Positions 36,346-45,568 of a stretch of 64,000 nucleotides of DNA are shown piece after piece. The stretch comes from Pseudomonas fluorescens. Lineage in GTDB: Bacteria; Pseudomonadota; Gammaproteobacteria; Pseudomonadales; Pseudomonadaceae. The position numbers and the translations under genes were made by a program. Location of the stretch: assembly GCF_001648775.1 (NCBI RefSeq), contig NZ_LVEJ01000005.1, forward strand, positions 62,001 through 126,000, in the 5' to 3' direction. The notes beneath the pieces were generated by a model. That model saw only the letters and a list, made by a program, of their open reading frames with translations, ran no database searches and was not told where the DNA came from. Position 1 is the stretch's first letter. Each line of letters begins with the position of its first letter.

Positions 36346-39300
36346 AAGCGCTCAGTCCTGAAATTTCGCGACCTTGGGCGCGTTTAATAAGTAAGCCGTG
36401 CAGCTGTTTCATCAGCGCCAGTTCGGCCTGGGCGCGGGCTTTCCAGCCGAGGTCGAGCGGGGCCATAAGGTCGCTGAGTTGTTCGCCGTCGAAGACCATA
36501 CGCTGCAGAATGCCCTCGACAAAATTTTGCAAGGCGGCTGGGGCTAGCCGGTGGTTGTTCGCAATATCAGCGAGTTCGGCAGCGTCTTTTTGTTGTTTAA
36601 AGCGGCTGTAGCCTTCGCGAATAGCCGTTTCGCTCAGGCCCTCACCAGCCTTGAGAGTGGCGATATAGGCGGCAATGTCTTCGCGCTCGTTAATAAACTT
36701 GGCATCTGCTTGGATCAGGCCAATAAGCTGATCACGGCTCATCTTCTGCTTACTGGGTTCTTGCTGCGAGAAGCGTGACATCAGACCCATGATGTAGTCG
36801 TAGTCGATTACGGCAGAGGCGAATAGCACGAATTCGAAATCGAGTTGGTCCACTGCATCGTTTTTGTCATCGGGGTTTTTGCTGTTCTTATCTTGCTGGG
36901 CTTTGAGGCGCTGGGCTGTTTCCAGATAGGCACCGCGAAACCCCAGCAGGCTGTCCTTGGGCAGAATCTGTTCGATGGCGGCGGCGTTGTCCGCGGTGAG
37001 GTCAGTGTATTGGTCGAGCTGGGTTTTGAGGCGCTGCACTTCCTTGAAGTGGCTGATAAAAGCGGCACGGGCATCGTCGCCTTTCAGGTTATGCACGGCC
37101 TCCGGCGCGCAGGCTACGCCTTGCGATTGCATAAAATCATCTAGCTTTTGTACGGCAGCCTGTAGTTTTTCAATCACCACGGGGGCTTTGTCCACCAGCC
37201 AAATTTCCCGGGCCTGTGGGCTGGACTCTTCACCAGAAAATAGGCTGACGGCTGCGTCCACGGCCTCTTGCTGATGGCGGAAGTCGAGGATGTTGCCGAA
37301 CGGTTTTATCCCAGTAGGGCCCTTGTCCGGTGCCTGAGTACTACTGAGCACACGGTTGGTACGCGAGAAGGCCTGGATCAAACCGTGATACTTAAGGTTT
37401 TTATCCACGTACAGGGTGTTCAAGTATTTGGAGTCGAAGCCGGTTAGCAGCATGTCGACTACGATGGTGATGTCGATTTTCTGCGCATGCGGGTGGTCGG
37501 CATTTGGCCACTGTTGATCTTTAATGCGCTTTTGCACATCTTGGTAGTAGAGGTCGAACTCGCTGATGCTATGGTTGGTGCCGTAGCGGCCGTTGTAGTC
37601 GGCCAAGATGGCTTTGAGCGACGCTTTTTTGCCTTCTGGATCTTCTTCATTGTCCTGCTTTTCTTGCGGCAGGTCTTCCTGAATTTGTTTGACGTCCGCA
37701 TTGCCTTCGGCAGGCGGCGAGAATACGCATGCGATATTCAGCGACTGGTAGTCAGAGTCGGCCAGTTGTTTGGCGTGTTGCAGTTCGGCAAACAGGCTAT
37801 GGTATTCGATGGCGTCGTTGATGCTGGCCGTCGCCAAAATGGCATTGAAACGGCGCTGCGCGGTAGCCATGTCGTGTTTGGCGAGAATGGCTTCTACCAC
37901 GGCTCGCTTGGCTAAACCTTCCCCTGGCTTGGGTGTTTTCTTGCCTTCTGGTTTGAAGTAATCGATATGGAAGCGCAGCACGTTGGCGTCTTCAATCGCG
38001 TGGGTAATGGTGTAAGCGTGTAGCTGCTTCTGGAACAGCTCATTCGTGGTTTGGTAAGACGCCTGCTGGTCTTCCACTTTTACCCGTGAGGCGTTCTCTT
38101 CAAAGATGGGCGTGCCGGTAAAGCCAAAAAGCTGGGCCTTGGGGAAGAATTCTTTGATGGCTTTGTGGTTATCCCCAAACTGGGAGCGGTGGCATTCATC
38201 GAAGATAAACACAATGCGTTTGTCGCGCAGTGGGGCCAACAGCTCTTTGTAGGTGGGCTGGTCGTTGCGTTGGCGCTGCTTGTTGCGTTTGCTGCTTTCA
38301 TCAAGGGCGAGACCGAGCTTCTGGATTGTGGTGACGATGACTTTATCTGCGTAGTCCTCGGACAGCAGCCGACGCACCAGTGCAGCGGTGTTGGTGTTTT
38401 CTTCGACGCAGCCTTCCTGGAACTTGTTGAATTCCTCACGGGTCTGGCGGTCGAGGTCTTTGCGGTCCACTACAAAGAGGCATTTCTCGATCTCCGGGTT
38501 GTCCTTGAGCAAGGTGGACGCTTTGAAAGACGTGAGTGTTTTGCCGCTACCGGTGGTGTGCCAGATATAGCCATTGCCACAGTTTTGCTCGATGCAGTCG
38601 ACAATGGCTTTGACGGCATAGACCTGATACGGGCGCATCATCATGAGCTTTTGCTCGCTCGCTATCAGCACCATGTAGCGGTTGATTGTTTGGCCAAGCG
38701 TGCATTTGACGAGGAAGGTCTCGGCGAAGCGGTCGAGGTAGGTAATCTTTTTGTTCGCCTCGTTAGCAAACTGATAGATGGGCAAGAAGCGCTCATCGGC
38801 GTTGAACGAGAAGTGACGGGCGTTATTGTTGGCAAAGTAGTAGGTGTTGTCGCGGTTGCTGACGATGAACATCTGCAGGAAGCAAAGCAAGGATTTGGTG
38901 TAGCCGTTGCCGGGATCGTTTTTGTATTCGACGATTTGTTCCATGGCGCGGCGCGGATTAATACCCAGCGTTTTCAACTCAACTTGAACGCACGGCACAC
39001 CGTTGATGAGGATGAGCACATCGAAACGGTGGTGGCTGTTGTCGGTGTTGATGCGCAGCTGATTGACCACCTCGAAGGTGTTTTTGCACCAGTCTTTAAT
39101 ATTGACCAGTGTGTAGTTCAGCGGCGTGCCGTCTTCGCGGGTGAAGGCATTACGCTCGCGCAGGATACGCGCAGCAGCAAACACATCAGGGGTAACGATC
39201 TCGTCGAGCAGGCGAGCAAATTCGCCATCAGTGAGGCGAACACGGTTGAGGGCCTCGAATTTCTCGCGAAAATTTCGCTCTAGCGAGGCGCGGTCTGTGA

Positions 39301-39373
39301 TGTCTGGGCGGTAGCTGTATTTGAGCTCAATTAGCTTGTCGATAAAGCCTTGTTCGATTCTTTGCTCACTCAT
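36335..39373 (-). CDS. hsdR: HsdR, type I restriction endonuclease/translocase subunit
   Basis: 1012 residues from the ATG at 39373 (MSEQRIEQGF); the open frame runs 34 codons further up but this is the usual HsdR start. The N-terminal nuclease domain has the PD-(D/E)xK-type motif VQVELKTLG. Helicase motifs are HTTGSGKT (K278), FIFDECH (D392-H395), GFTGTP, VVDMLLTGFD and QAFSRTNR. It translocates DNA with ATP and cuts far from the unmethylated site. It is the first gene of the operon, 151 bases from the intact tRNA-Arg. Confidence 0.96.
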   Translation of the reverse strand: MSEQRIEQGFIDKLIELKYSYRPDITDRASLERNFREKFEALNRVRLTDGEFARLLDEIVTPDVFAAARILRERNAFTREDGTPLNYTLVNIKDWCKNTFEVVNQLRINTDNSHHRFDVLILINGVPCVQVELKTLGINPRRAMEQIVEYKNDPGNGYTKSLLCFLQMFIVSNRDNTYYFANNNARHFSFNADERFLPIYQFANEANKKITYLDRFAETFLVKCTLGQTINRYMVLIASEQKLMMMRPYQVYAVKAIVDCIEQNCGNGYIWHTTGSGKTLTSFKASTLLKDNPEIEKCLFVVDRKDLDRQTREEFNKFQEGCVEENTNTAALVRRLLSEDYADKVIVTTIQKLGLALDESSKRNKQRQRNDQPTYKELLAPLRDKRIVFIFDECHRSQFGDNHKAIKEFFPKAQLFGFTGTPIFEENASRVKVEDQQASYQTTNELFQKQLHAYTITHAIEDANVLRFHIDYFKPEGKKTPKPGEGLAKRAVVEAILAKHDMATAQRRFNAILATASINDAIEYHSLFAELQHAKQLADSDYQSLNIACVFSPPAEGNADVKQIQEDLPQEKQDNEEDPEGKKASLKAILADYNGRYGTNHSISEFDLYYQDVQKRIKDQQWPNADHPHAQKIDITIVVDMLLTGFDSKYLNTLYVDKNLKYHGLIQAFSRTNRVLSSTQAPDKGPTGIKPFGNILDFRHQQEAVDAAVSLFSGEESSPQAREIWLVDKAPVVIEKLQAAVQKLDDFMQSQGVACAPEAVHNLKGDDARAAFISHFKEVQRLKTQLDQYTDLTADNAAAIEQILPKDSLLGFRGAYLETAQRLKAQQDKNSKNPDDKNDAVDQLDFEFVLFASAVIDYDYIMGLMSRFSQQEPSKQKMSRDQLIGLIQADAKFINEREDIAAYIATLKAGEGLSETAIREGYSRFKQQKDAAELADIANNHRLAPAALQNFVEGILQRMVFDGEQLSDLMAPLDLGWKARAQAELALMKQLHGLLIKRAQGREISGLSAYEQ

Positions 39374-39422
39374 GATGGTGCTCTGCAATCTTCGTATGGC
39401 CAGTAGTAAAACATGACTATTG

Positions 39423-39451
39423 TTGTTACCGCACACTCGAATCAGACTCAA
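39423..39451 (-). promoter_or_regulatory. Possible hsdR promoter
   Basis: On the minus strand, TTGAGT (39451-39446) and TAACAA (39428-39423) stand 17 bases apart, about 50 bases before the hsdR start. The -10 is poor, so this is only a candidate. Confidence 0.3.
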
Positions 39452-39475
39452 CCAGTTTGATTTTTCGTAAAGCAC

Positions 39476-39507
39476 AAAAAAGCCCCAAACCCAAAGGGCC
39501 TGAGGCT
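39476..39507 (-). terminator. Terminator of the intact tRNA-Arg
   Basis: Minus strand: AGCCTCAGGCCC / GGGTTTGGGGCT pair over 12 bases with G-T wobbles, followed by T6. It differs from the chromosomal terminator at the left repeat, so it probably came with the island. Confidence 0.65.
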
Positions 39508-39568
39508 TTCTCGTTTAAATCAATGGCGCACCAGGCGGGATTCGAACCCACGACCCCTGCCTTCGGAG
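39504..39568. repeat. Right attachment repeat (within intact tRNA-Arg)
   Basis: Second copy of the 65-bp direct repeat, 7,548 bases from the first. It covers the tRNA 3' half from the anticodon loop to CCA and about 20 bases beyond. The discriminator is G (c at 39527 on the plus strand). Confidence 0.88.
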
Positions 39569-39600
39569 GGCAGTACTCTATCCAGCTGAGCTACTGGTGC
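39524..39600 (-). tRNA. tRNA-Arg (anticodon CCG)
   Basis: 77 bases with encoded CCA. Acceptor stem GCACCAG / CTGGTGC, D-arm AGCTCAGCTGGATAGAGT, anticodon stem CTGCC / GGCAG around the loop CTCCGAA (anticodon CCG), and the T-arm with GGTTCGAATCC. The discriminator is G73. Transcribed towards the island; its 3' half is duplicated at the island's far end. Confidence 0.95.
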
Positions 39601-40042
39601 AGCGGGCGACATCATACCTAGGTCGGCTCGGGGCGTCCATGCTGGGTTTGAGCAGGTATTGTCAGTGCGCGTGTCGGCGCAAATCGCTGCATTCCATAAA
39701 GCTGTAACGTCCTGCAAAACCCTCGCTTGGCGCTTTCCCGGGACTGATCTAAGTTTTGCCTGCGGCTGGAGCTTTTTGCTCGTTGATCTGAAAATTTCCA
39801 CAAACACGGCGTTTTTGTTCTTTTTTTCGAACGACCTATTGTCCTTTACCCCCTTTGATCCTACGATCCGTTTGAGATTTCAAACGCTCTTAGGCTGGGT
39901 GTTGCCGCGCTGGTGGTTCGAAATGTCCACGGTTGATGCGCCACACCCGGTCACTGATTTCCCTGACGGCAGCCTTGCGAGGCGCCTTTCTACAATCATA
40001 ATTTGCTCCGCGCAGGCCGCGGTGCTGTTAAGGAAAGCCGAC
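39601..40042. other. Intergenic region tRNA-Arg to gabD, with gabD promoter
   Basis: 442 bases with two divergent promoters. For gabD, TTGCGA (39975-39980), 16 bases, then CATAAT (39997-40002), giving a start near 40009 and a leader of about 34 bases. The open frame through this region in phase with gabD has no credible start and poor codon usage, so it is not coding. T-rich tracts stand at about 39805-39835; I see no operator with confidence. Confidence 0.55.
39611..39639 (-). promoter_or_regulatory. Promoter of tRNA-Arg
   Basis: Minus strand TGGACG (39639-39634) and TATGAT (39616-39611) with a 17-base spacer. The predicted start is a few bases before the tRNA. Confidence 0.55.
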
Positions 40043-41485
40043 ATGCAGCTTAAAGACACCCTGTTGTTCCGCCAGCAAGCCTTCATTGATGGCGCTTGGG
40101 TCGATGCGGACAACGGTCAGACGATCAAGGTCAACAACCCGGCCACCGGCGAAATCCTCGGTACCGTGCCAAAAATGGGCGCCGCTGAAACCCGCCGTGC
40201 CATCGAAGCTGCAGACAAAGCGCTGCCAGCCTGGCGTGCACTGACCGCCAAAGAGCGTGCTGGCAAGCTGCGCCGCTGGTTCGAACTGATGATCGAGAAC
40301 CAGGACGACCTCGCGCGCCTGATGACCCTCGAACAGGGCAAGCCGCTGGCCGAAGCCAAGGGTGAAATCGTTTACGCCGCTTCGTTCATCGAGTGGTTCG
40401 CCGAAGAAGCCAAGCGCATCTACGGTGACGTGATTCCGGGTCACCAGCCAGACAAGCGCCTGATCGTGATCAAGCAGCCAATCGGCGTGACCGCAGCCAT
40501 CACCCCGTGGAACTTCCCGGCCGCGATGATCACCCGTAAAGCCGGCCCGGCACTGGCTGCCGGTTGCACCATGGTGCTCAAGCCGGCTTCGCAAACGCCG
40601 TTTTCCGCTTTCGCCCTGGCAGAACTGGCTCAGCGTGCCGGCATTCCTGCGGGCGTGTTCAGCGTCGTGTCCGGCAGCGCCGGCGACATCGGCAGCGAGC
40701 TGACCAGCAACCCGATCGTGCGCAAGCTGTCCTTCACCGGTTCGACCGAAATCGGTCGTCAACTGATGGCGGAATGCGCCAAGGACATCAAGAAAGTCTC
40801 GCTGGAACTGGGCGGCAACGCGCCGTTTATCGTGTTCGACGACGCGGACCTGGATAAGGCCGTCGAAGGCGCGATCATTTCCAAGTACCGCAACAACGGC
40901 CAGACCTGCGTCTGTGCCAACCGTCTGTACATTCAGGACTCGGTCTACGATGCATTCGCCGAGAAGCTGAAAGTGGCCGTGGCCAAACTGAAGATCGGCA
41001 ACGGTCTGGAAGACGGCACCACCACCGGTCCGCTGATCGACGAAAAAGCCGTGGCCAAGGTGCAAGAGCACATCGCTGACGCTGTATCCAAAGGCGCCAC
41101 CGTACTCGCTGGCGGCAAGCAAATGGAAGGCAACTTCTTCGAGCCGACTATCCTGACCAACGTGCCGAAGAACGCCGCCGTGGCCAAGGAAGAAACCTTC
41201 GGTCCACTGGCGCCACTGTTCCGCTTCAAAGATGAAGCCGAAGTGATCGCGATGTCCAACGACACCGAGTTCGGTCTGGCTTCGTACTTCTATGCTCGCG
41301 ACCTCGGTCGTGTATTCCGTGTCGCGGAAGCGCTGGAATACGGCATGGTCGGCGTCAACACCGGGCTGATCTCCAACGAAGTCGCGCCGTTCGGCGGCAT
41401 CAAGGCCTCGGGCCTGGGTCGTGAAGGCTCCAAGTACGGCATCGAAGATTACCTGGAAATCAAATACCTCTGCCTGGGCATCTAA
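40043..41485 (+). CDS. gabD: GabD, succinate-semialdehyde dehydrogenase (NADP+)
   Basis: 480 residues, the normal GabD length, from the ATG at 40043 (AAGGAA nine bases upstream). Aldehyde dehydrogenase signatures are intact: TPWNFPAAMITRK, LSFTGSTEIGR, the catalytic Glu in LELGGNAPF and the catalytic Cys in NNGQTCVCANR. It oxidises succinic semialdehyde to succinate in the GABA shunt, acting after GabT, encoded 185 bases downstream. Confidence 0.96.
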   Translation: MQLKDTLLFRQQAFIDGAWVDADNGQTIKVNNPATGEILGTVPKMGAAETRRAIEAADKALPAWRALTAKERAGKLRRWFELMIENQDDLARLMTLEQGKPLAEAKGEIVYAASFIEWFAEEAKRIYGDVIPGHQPDKRLIVIKQPIGVTAAITPWNFPAAMITRKAGPALAAGCTMVLKPASQTPFSAFALAELAQRAGIPAGVFSVVSGSAGDIGSELTSNPIVRKLSFTGSTEIGRQLMAECAKDIKKVSLELGGNAPFIVFDDADLDKAVEGAIISKYRNNGQTCVCANRLYIQDSVYDAFAEKLKVAVAKLKIGNGLEDGTTTGPLIDEKAVAKVQEHIADAVSKGATVLAGGKQMEGNFFEPTILTNVPKNAAVAKEETFGPLAPLFRFKDEAEVIAMSNDTEFGLASYFYARDLGRVFRVAEALEYGMVGVNTGLISNEVAPFGGIKASGLGREGSKYGIEDYLEIKYLCLGI

Positions 41486-41507
41486 GCCCGGACAAGGATC
41501 GCTGCAA

Positions 41508-41541
41508 ACGCAAAGGGCACGAGAGCGCTGTCCCTTTGCGT
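41508..41541 (+). repeat. Hairpin between gabD and gabT
   Basis: Stem ACGCAAAGGG / CCCTTTGCGT with a 14-base loop and no T-run after it. It may lower or stabilise one side of the gabDT message; it is not a standard terminator. Confidence 0.55.
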
Positions 41542-41670
41542 CGTTTCAAACCGGAATTTTCTCTGCGGCCAGGAACGCCGTGGCAGTCGATCATCGCATG
41601 CTGCCACCGTCGATTTCTCCCGCTTAATCCTTGAACCACGCCGCCCGATGAGCGGCGAATGAGGACTGTA

Positions 41671-42948
41671 ATGAGCAAGACTAACGCTGAACTGATGGCC
41701 CGTCGTACCGCAGCTGTTCCACGTGGTGTTGGCCAGATTCACCCGATCTTCGCTGAGTCGGCAAAAAACGCTACCGTGACTGACGTTGAAGGTCGTGAGT
41801 TCATCGACTTCGCCGGCGGCATCGCTGTACTGAACACTGGCCACGTGCACCCGAAAATCATCGCTGCCGTGACCGAACAGCTGAACAAGCTGACCCACAC
41901 TTGCTTCCAGGTGCTGGCTTACGAGCCGTACGTTGAGCTGTGCGAAAAGATCAACGCCAAGGTGCCAGGTGATTTCGCCAAGAAAACCCTGCTGGTCACC
42001 ACCGGTTCGGAAGCCGTAGAAAACGCCGTGAAAATCGCCCGCGCCGCCACTGGCCGCGCTGGCGTTATCGCTTTCACCGGCGCCTACCACGGTCGCACCA
42101 TGATGACCCTGGGCCTGACCGGTAAAGTCGTGCCGTACTCGGCCGGCATGGGCCTGATGCCAGGCGGCATCTTCCGCGCGCTGTACCCGAACGAACTGCA
42201 CGGCGTGAGCATTGACGATTCGATCGCTTCCATCGAACGCATCTTCAAGAACGACGCCGAGCCGAAAGACATCGCCGCGATCATCATCGAGCCGGTTCAG
42301 GGCGAAGGTGGTTTCTACGTCGCGCCGAAGGAATTCATGAAGCGTCTGCGCGCGCTGTGCGACCAGCACGGCATCCTGCTGATCGCTGACGAAGTACAGA
42401 CTGGTGCTGGCCGTACCGGTACGTTCTTCGCCATGGAACAGATGGGCGTTGCTGCCGACCTGACCACTTTCGCCAAATCCATCGCTGGCGGCTTCCCGCT
42501 GGCCGGTGTGTGCGGCAAGGCCGAATACATGGACGCCATCGCACCAGGCGGCCTGGGCGGCACCTACGCCGGTAGCCCGATCGCTTGCGCCGCTGCTTTG
42601 GCGGTAATGGAAGTGTTCGAAGAAGAGCAACTGCTGGACCGCTGCAAGGCTGTCGGCGAGCGTCTGGTCACTGGCCTGAAAGCTATCCAGGCCAAGTACC
42701 CGGTGATCGGCGAAGTCCGTGCCCTCGGCGCGATGATCGCGGTCGAGCTGTTCGAAAATGGCGACAGCCACAAGCCGAACGCTGCTGCTGTAGCGTCGGT
42801 GGTGGCCAAGGCGCGCGACAAGGGCCTGATCCTGCTGTCCTGCGGCACTTACGGCAACGTTCTGCGCGTGCTGGTACCGCTGACCTCGCCGGACGAGCAA
42901 CTGGATAAAGGTCTGGCGATCATCGAAGAGTGCTTCTCCGAGCTCTGA
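41671..42948 (+). CDS. gabT: GabT, 4-aminobutyrate aminotransferase
   Basis: 425 residues from the ATG at 41671, with GAGG upstream; an ATG four codons earlier is less well placed. The class III PLP aminotransferase signatures are ADEVQTGAGRTG and the PLP-Lys in TTFAKSIAGGFPLAGV. It transfers the amino group of GABA to 2-oxoglutarate, giving succinic semialdehyde for GabD. A strong terminator follows. Confidence 0.96.
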   Translation: MSKTNAELMARRTAAVPRGVGQIHPIFAESAKNATVTDVEGREFIDFAGGIAVLNTGHVHPKIIAAVTEQLNKLTHTCFQVLAYEPYVELCEKINAKVPGDFAKKTLLVTTGSEAVENAVKIARAATGRAGVIAFTGAYHGRTMMTLGLTGKVVPYSAGMGLMPGGIFRALYPNELHGVSIDDSIASIERIFKNDAEPKDIAAIIIEPVQGEGGFYVAPKEFMKRLRALCDQHGILLIADEVQTGAGRTGTFFAMEQMGVAADLTTFAKSIAGGFPLAGVCGKAEYMDAIAPGGLGGTYAGSPIACAAALAVMEVFEEEQLLDRCKAVGERLVTGLKAIQAKYPVIGEVRALGAMIAVELFENGDSHKPNAAAVASVVAKARDKGLILLSCGTYGNVLRVLVPLTSPDEQLDKGLAIIEECFSEL

Positions 42949-42971
42949 TCACCCCGTGTGACCTGATCGAC

Positions 42972-42998
42972 AAAAAACCCGCTTCGGCGGGTTTTTTT
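42972..42998 (+). terminator. Terminator of gabDT
   Basis: AAAAAACCCGC TTCG GCGGGTTTTTT: a perfect stem with a stable TTCG tetraloop and a T-run, 23 bases after gabT. Confidence 0.95.
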
Positions 42999-43085
42999 AC
43001 GCCCTCTGAAACACATCGGGCGCATTAGCGCTGTATCGAATGGCCAGCATTGGCTAAGGTTCAGGCATTGCAAGGGAGAGCGCGC

Positions 43086-44297
43086 ATGACTGCCGTTGAT
43101 TTACCCGCCGTACCTCGAGTGCTGATCGCCGAGGCTGACCCATGGTCTCGCGACCTGCTCAAACACGTGCTGCTGAACGTGCGTTGCGATGCGCGGCTGG
43201 ACCTGTGTGCCGATGGCCAGCAAGCCATGTCGTTGCTCAGCGAAGTGCCCTATGACCTCGCCATCGTCGACTGGGAGCTACCCGGCGTCGATGGTCTGAA
43301 TGTGCTGCGCAGCGTCCGTCAGCGCAAACGCAATCCGCCGTTGCCGTTCATTCTGATGAGCAGCCGCAATGACAGTGCCAGCGTGCGCGAAGCGATTCCG
43401 CTGGCGCCGACGGCGTATCTGACCAAACCCTTGAACATGGAAAGCCTGACCGAGCGTTTGCAGGGTTTGTTGCTCAATGCCGGTGAAGAAGTATTTTGCG
43501 AAGTGCCGGCACTGGCGCCAGGCATGACCTTGTCGGTGTTTCTTGAACGCCGCCGTGAGCAGGCCGATGGCGCGCCGCTGATGACCGACGTGCAAGTGGC
43601 GGTGAAGCGCAGCCTCAATCCCGATGGCCTTGATCTGAAGCTGTTGGAAGATGAGATCAAAACCGACCCGCAAATCACCGCAGTACTGATCGCGGCGGCC
43701 AACAGCGCGGCGCAGCACCATGGCGCGCCGGTGCAAACATTGGCGCAGGCCCTGCATCGGTTGGGCACCGGACAGAGCATGAACCTGATTCTGGGGCTGG
43801 CACTCAAGCGCAGCGCCAGGCTCAGCGATCCGTGTCTGGCGGATTACGCCGAGCGCTACTGGGGGCTGTCGCTGCACACCGCAGAATACGCGCGCACGCT
43901 GGCGCGCTTGCTCGATCTGGATCAGGAGCGCTGCTACTGCGCGGGCATGCTGCATCGTCTCGGCGATCTGGCGTTGCTGCGTTGTTTGCAGGAATGGCAG
44001 CAGGCCGGTGGTGAGCTGGATGAACTGGAGGAAGTCGGCGAGGCGCTGGCGGAATTTGGTGCGGCTTACGGTTCGGCGCTGCGCACCCGCTGGCGATTAC
44101 CGTTGGAACTGCGTGAGTTGATTGCGTCGGTCTACCAGCTCGGTGGCGGGGTGTATTCGCGTGAGGCGCTGGTGATGAACATGGCGGCGCAGATGGCGCA
44201 TCTGACTGAGCATGAGGGCGTTGAGGAACTGGCGAAGAGCCGCACGGCGCGTTTGCTGAAGATTGGCTTGCCGGAATTGATGCGGATGCGCAAATAA
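43086..44297 (+). CDS. Response regulator with HDOD output domain
   Basis: 403 residues from the ATG at 43086 (GGGAGAG upstream). The receiver domain (about 10-130) is complete: acidic pair at EADPWSRD, phosphoacceptor Asp in AIVDWELPG, and the Lys of TKPLN. After a linker comes an HDOD domain (about 165-390), a catalytically dead relative of HD hydrolases. No sensor kinase is next to it. HDOD receivers in pseudomonads often take part in c-di-GMP or surface signalling; here two c-di-GMP enzymes are encoded nearby. Confidence 0.88.
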   Translation: MTAVDLPAVPRVLIAEADPWSRDLLKHVLLNVRCDARLDLCADGQQAMSLLSEVPYDLAIVDWELPGVDGLNVLRSVRQRKRNPPLPFILMSSRNDSASVREAIPLAPTAYLTKPLNMESLTERLQGLLLNAGEEVFCEVPALAPGMTLSVFLERRREQADGAPLMTDVQVAVKRSLNPDGLDLKLLEDEIKTDPQITAVLIAAANSAAQHHGAPVQTLAQALHRLGTGQSMNLILGLALKRSARLSDPCLADYAERYWGLSLHTAEYARTLARLLDLDQERCYCAGMLHRLGDLALLRCLQEWQQAGGELDELEEVGEALAEFGAAYGSALRTRWRLPLELRELIASVYQLGGGVYSREALVMNMAAQMAHLTEHEGVEELAKSRTARLLKIGLPELMRMRK

Positions 44298-44315
44298 CCT
44301 GCATCAGCACTGACT

Positions 44316-44406
44316 CTGTGGGAGCGAGCTTGCTCGCGAAAGCGGTGTGTCATTCAGCGCTACGTTGACAGACAAGACGCCTTCGCGAGCAAGCTCGCTC
44401 CCACAG
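44316..44406. repeat. REP palindrome pair
   Basis: Inverted copies of CTGTGGGAGCGAGCTTGC-type REP units about 40 bases apart, between the HDOD gene and a convergent GGDEF gene. Confidence 0.9.
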
Positions 44407-44435
44407 TAGTCATGTGTTGGGTTTAGGTATTGGGC

Positions 44436-45425
44436 TCAGGCAGAAATGATGCGGTTTTTGCCCTGTCGCTTGGCCTCATACATGGCCGCATCCGCGCGGG
44501 CGAACAGGCTGTCGAGGCTTTCGTCTGCCTCGGTCAGGCTGGTCAGCCCCTGGCTGACGGTGATGCCAAACGTCTGTCCGTCATGGCTGAAGCTCAAACG
44601 CTGAATCTCTTGCTGCAACCGCTCGGCCACTTGCATGGCCATGTCCGGCGCGCAGCCGGGAAACACTGCGGCAAACTCCTCCCCGCCAATCCGTCCGAAC
44701 AGGTCCCCTCGACGCAACGACCCGCGCCCGCACTCGGCAATCCGTTGCAGCACGTTGTCGCCTTCCGGATGGCCGTAGGTGTCGTTGATCATTTTGAAAT
44801 CATCGATATCCAGTAGCAGAAAGGCCATTTGCGAACCTTGCACACGCGCCTCGTCAAATTCGCGGTTAGCGCATTCGAAGAAGTGTCGGCGGTTGCTGCT
44901 TTGCGTCAGCACGTCGGTGGTCGCCAAGCGATGCAGCTCGGTTTCCATCTGCTTCTTGTCGGTGATGTCCTCGGCGATGCCGACGATGATCACCGGTTGC
45001 CCCGGTTCGTCCTGACGGTTGATGAAGCATTTGTCGCTGAGCCAGCGCACCTGGCCGTCGGCGGCGATGATCCGGTATTCGCGATCTTCCACCGCGCCCT
45101 TGTGCAGCACTTCGGCGAGGCTGCGTTCGGCGTATTCCAGGTCATCGGGGTAAATGCTGTCGCGCCACTGGTTATAGTCGGCCAGCAACAGGCCGGCGGA
45201 GCGGCCGAAAATCCGTTCGTAGGCGGGGCTGACGTACAGCACCTGCCGGGTTTCCCAGTTGAACGCCCAGAGCACGGCGTTGACGCTGACCAGCAGCGAG
45301 CTAAACAGCTGTTCGCGTTCGCTCAGACGGGCGACTTCGCCCTGGGCGTGCATCAACGCCATGAGGGTTTGCGCGGCCTCGGGCCACTGCGGGAGGGATG
45401 AGTCTTTTTGGTTGTTATTGACCAT
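44436..45425 (-). CDS. PAS-GGDEF diguanylate cyclase
   Basis: 329 residues from the ATG at 45425; a TTG five codons upstream is less likely. A PAS/PAC sensory domain (about 45-165; SPAYERIFGRSAG...WLSDKCFINRQDEPG...IVGIAEDITDKK) is followed by a GGDEF domain with the active loop RIGGEEFAAVFPG, still compatible with cyclase activity. No membrane segment is seen, so it is cytoplasmic. It makes c-di-GMP in response to an unknown PAS signal. Confidence 0.9.
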   Translation of the reverse strand: MVNNNQKDSSLPQWPEAAQTLMALMHAQGEVARLSEREQLFSSLLVSVNAVLWAFNWETRQVLYVSPAYERIFGRSAGLLLADYNQWRDSIYPDDLEYAERSLAEVLHKGAVEDREYRIIAADGQVRWLSDKCFINRQDEPGQPVIIVGIAEDITDKKQMETELHRLATTDVLTQSSNRRHFFECANREFDEARVQGSQMAFLLLDIDDFKMINDTYGHPEGDNVLQRIAECGRGSLRRGDLFGRIGGEEFAAVFPGCAPDMAMQVAERLQQEIQRLSFSHDGQTFGITVSQGLTSLTEADESLDSLFARADAAMYEAKRQGKNRIISA

Positions 45426-45568
45426 CGGCACAGATCTCAAAGGACGTGCCGCAATTCGACAACGGCCACAGTACAGCCCGCCGGGATGGCGAAGTGTCTT
45501 TGAGATAGGCGATTTTTAGCGAAGTTCCGAAGGGTGCACCCGGGAGCCGGGTGCACCGATCAACGGTC

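Larger units (their letters stand above)
31956..39568. mobile_element. tRNA-Arg-flanked defence island with type I R-M and PrrC
   Basis: About 7.55 kb between two 65-bp direct repeats derived from tRNA-Arg(CCG). The content is one operon, hsdR-hsdS-prrC-hsdM, on the minus strand, plus about 300 bases without a gene at the left end. No integrase, excisionase or transposase gene is seen, so the element is either a decayed or trans-mobilised island. The island sequence looks less GC-rich and uses codons less strictly than its neighbours. Confidence 0.8.

Noticed and set aside
38165..39283. 372-codon plus-strand frame opposite hsdR
   Set aside because: No domain, and hsdR on the other strand is complete.
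39659..40042. 128-codon N-terminal extension of gabD
   Set aside because: GabD has its normal 480-residue length from 40043, where a ribosome-binding site is present, and the extension crosses the gabD promoter region.
44316..44406. Repeated inverted elements as a possible CRISPR array
   Set aside because: They are single inverted pairs scattered between genes, not direct repeats with regular spacers, and there are no cas genes.
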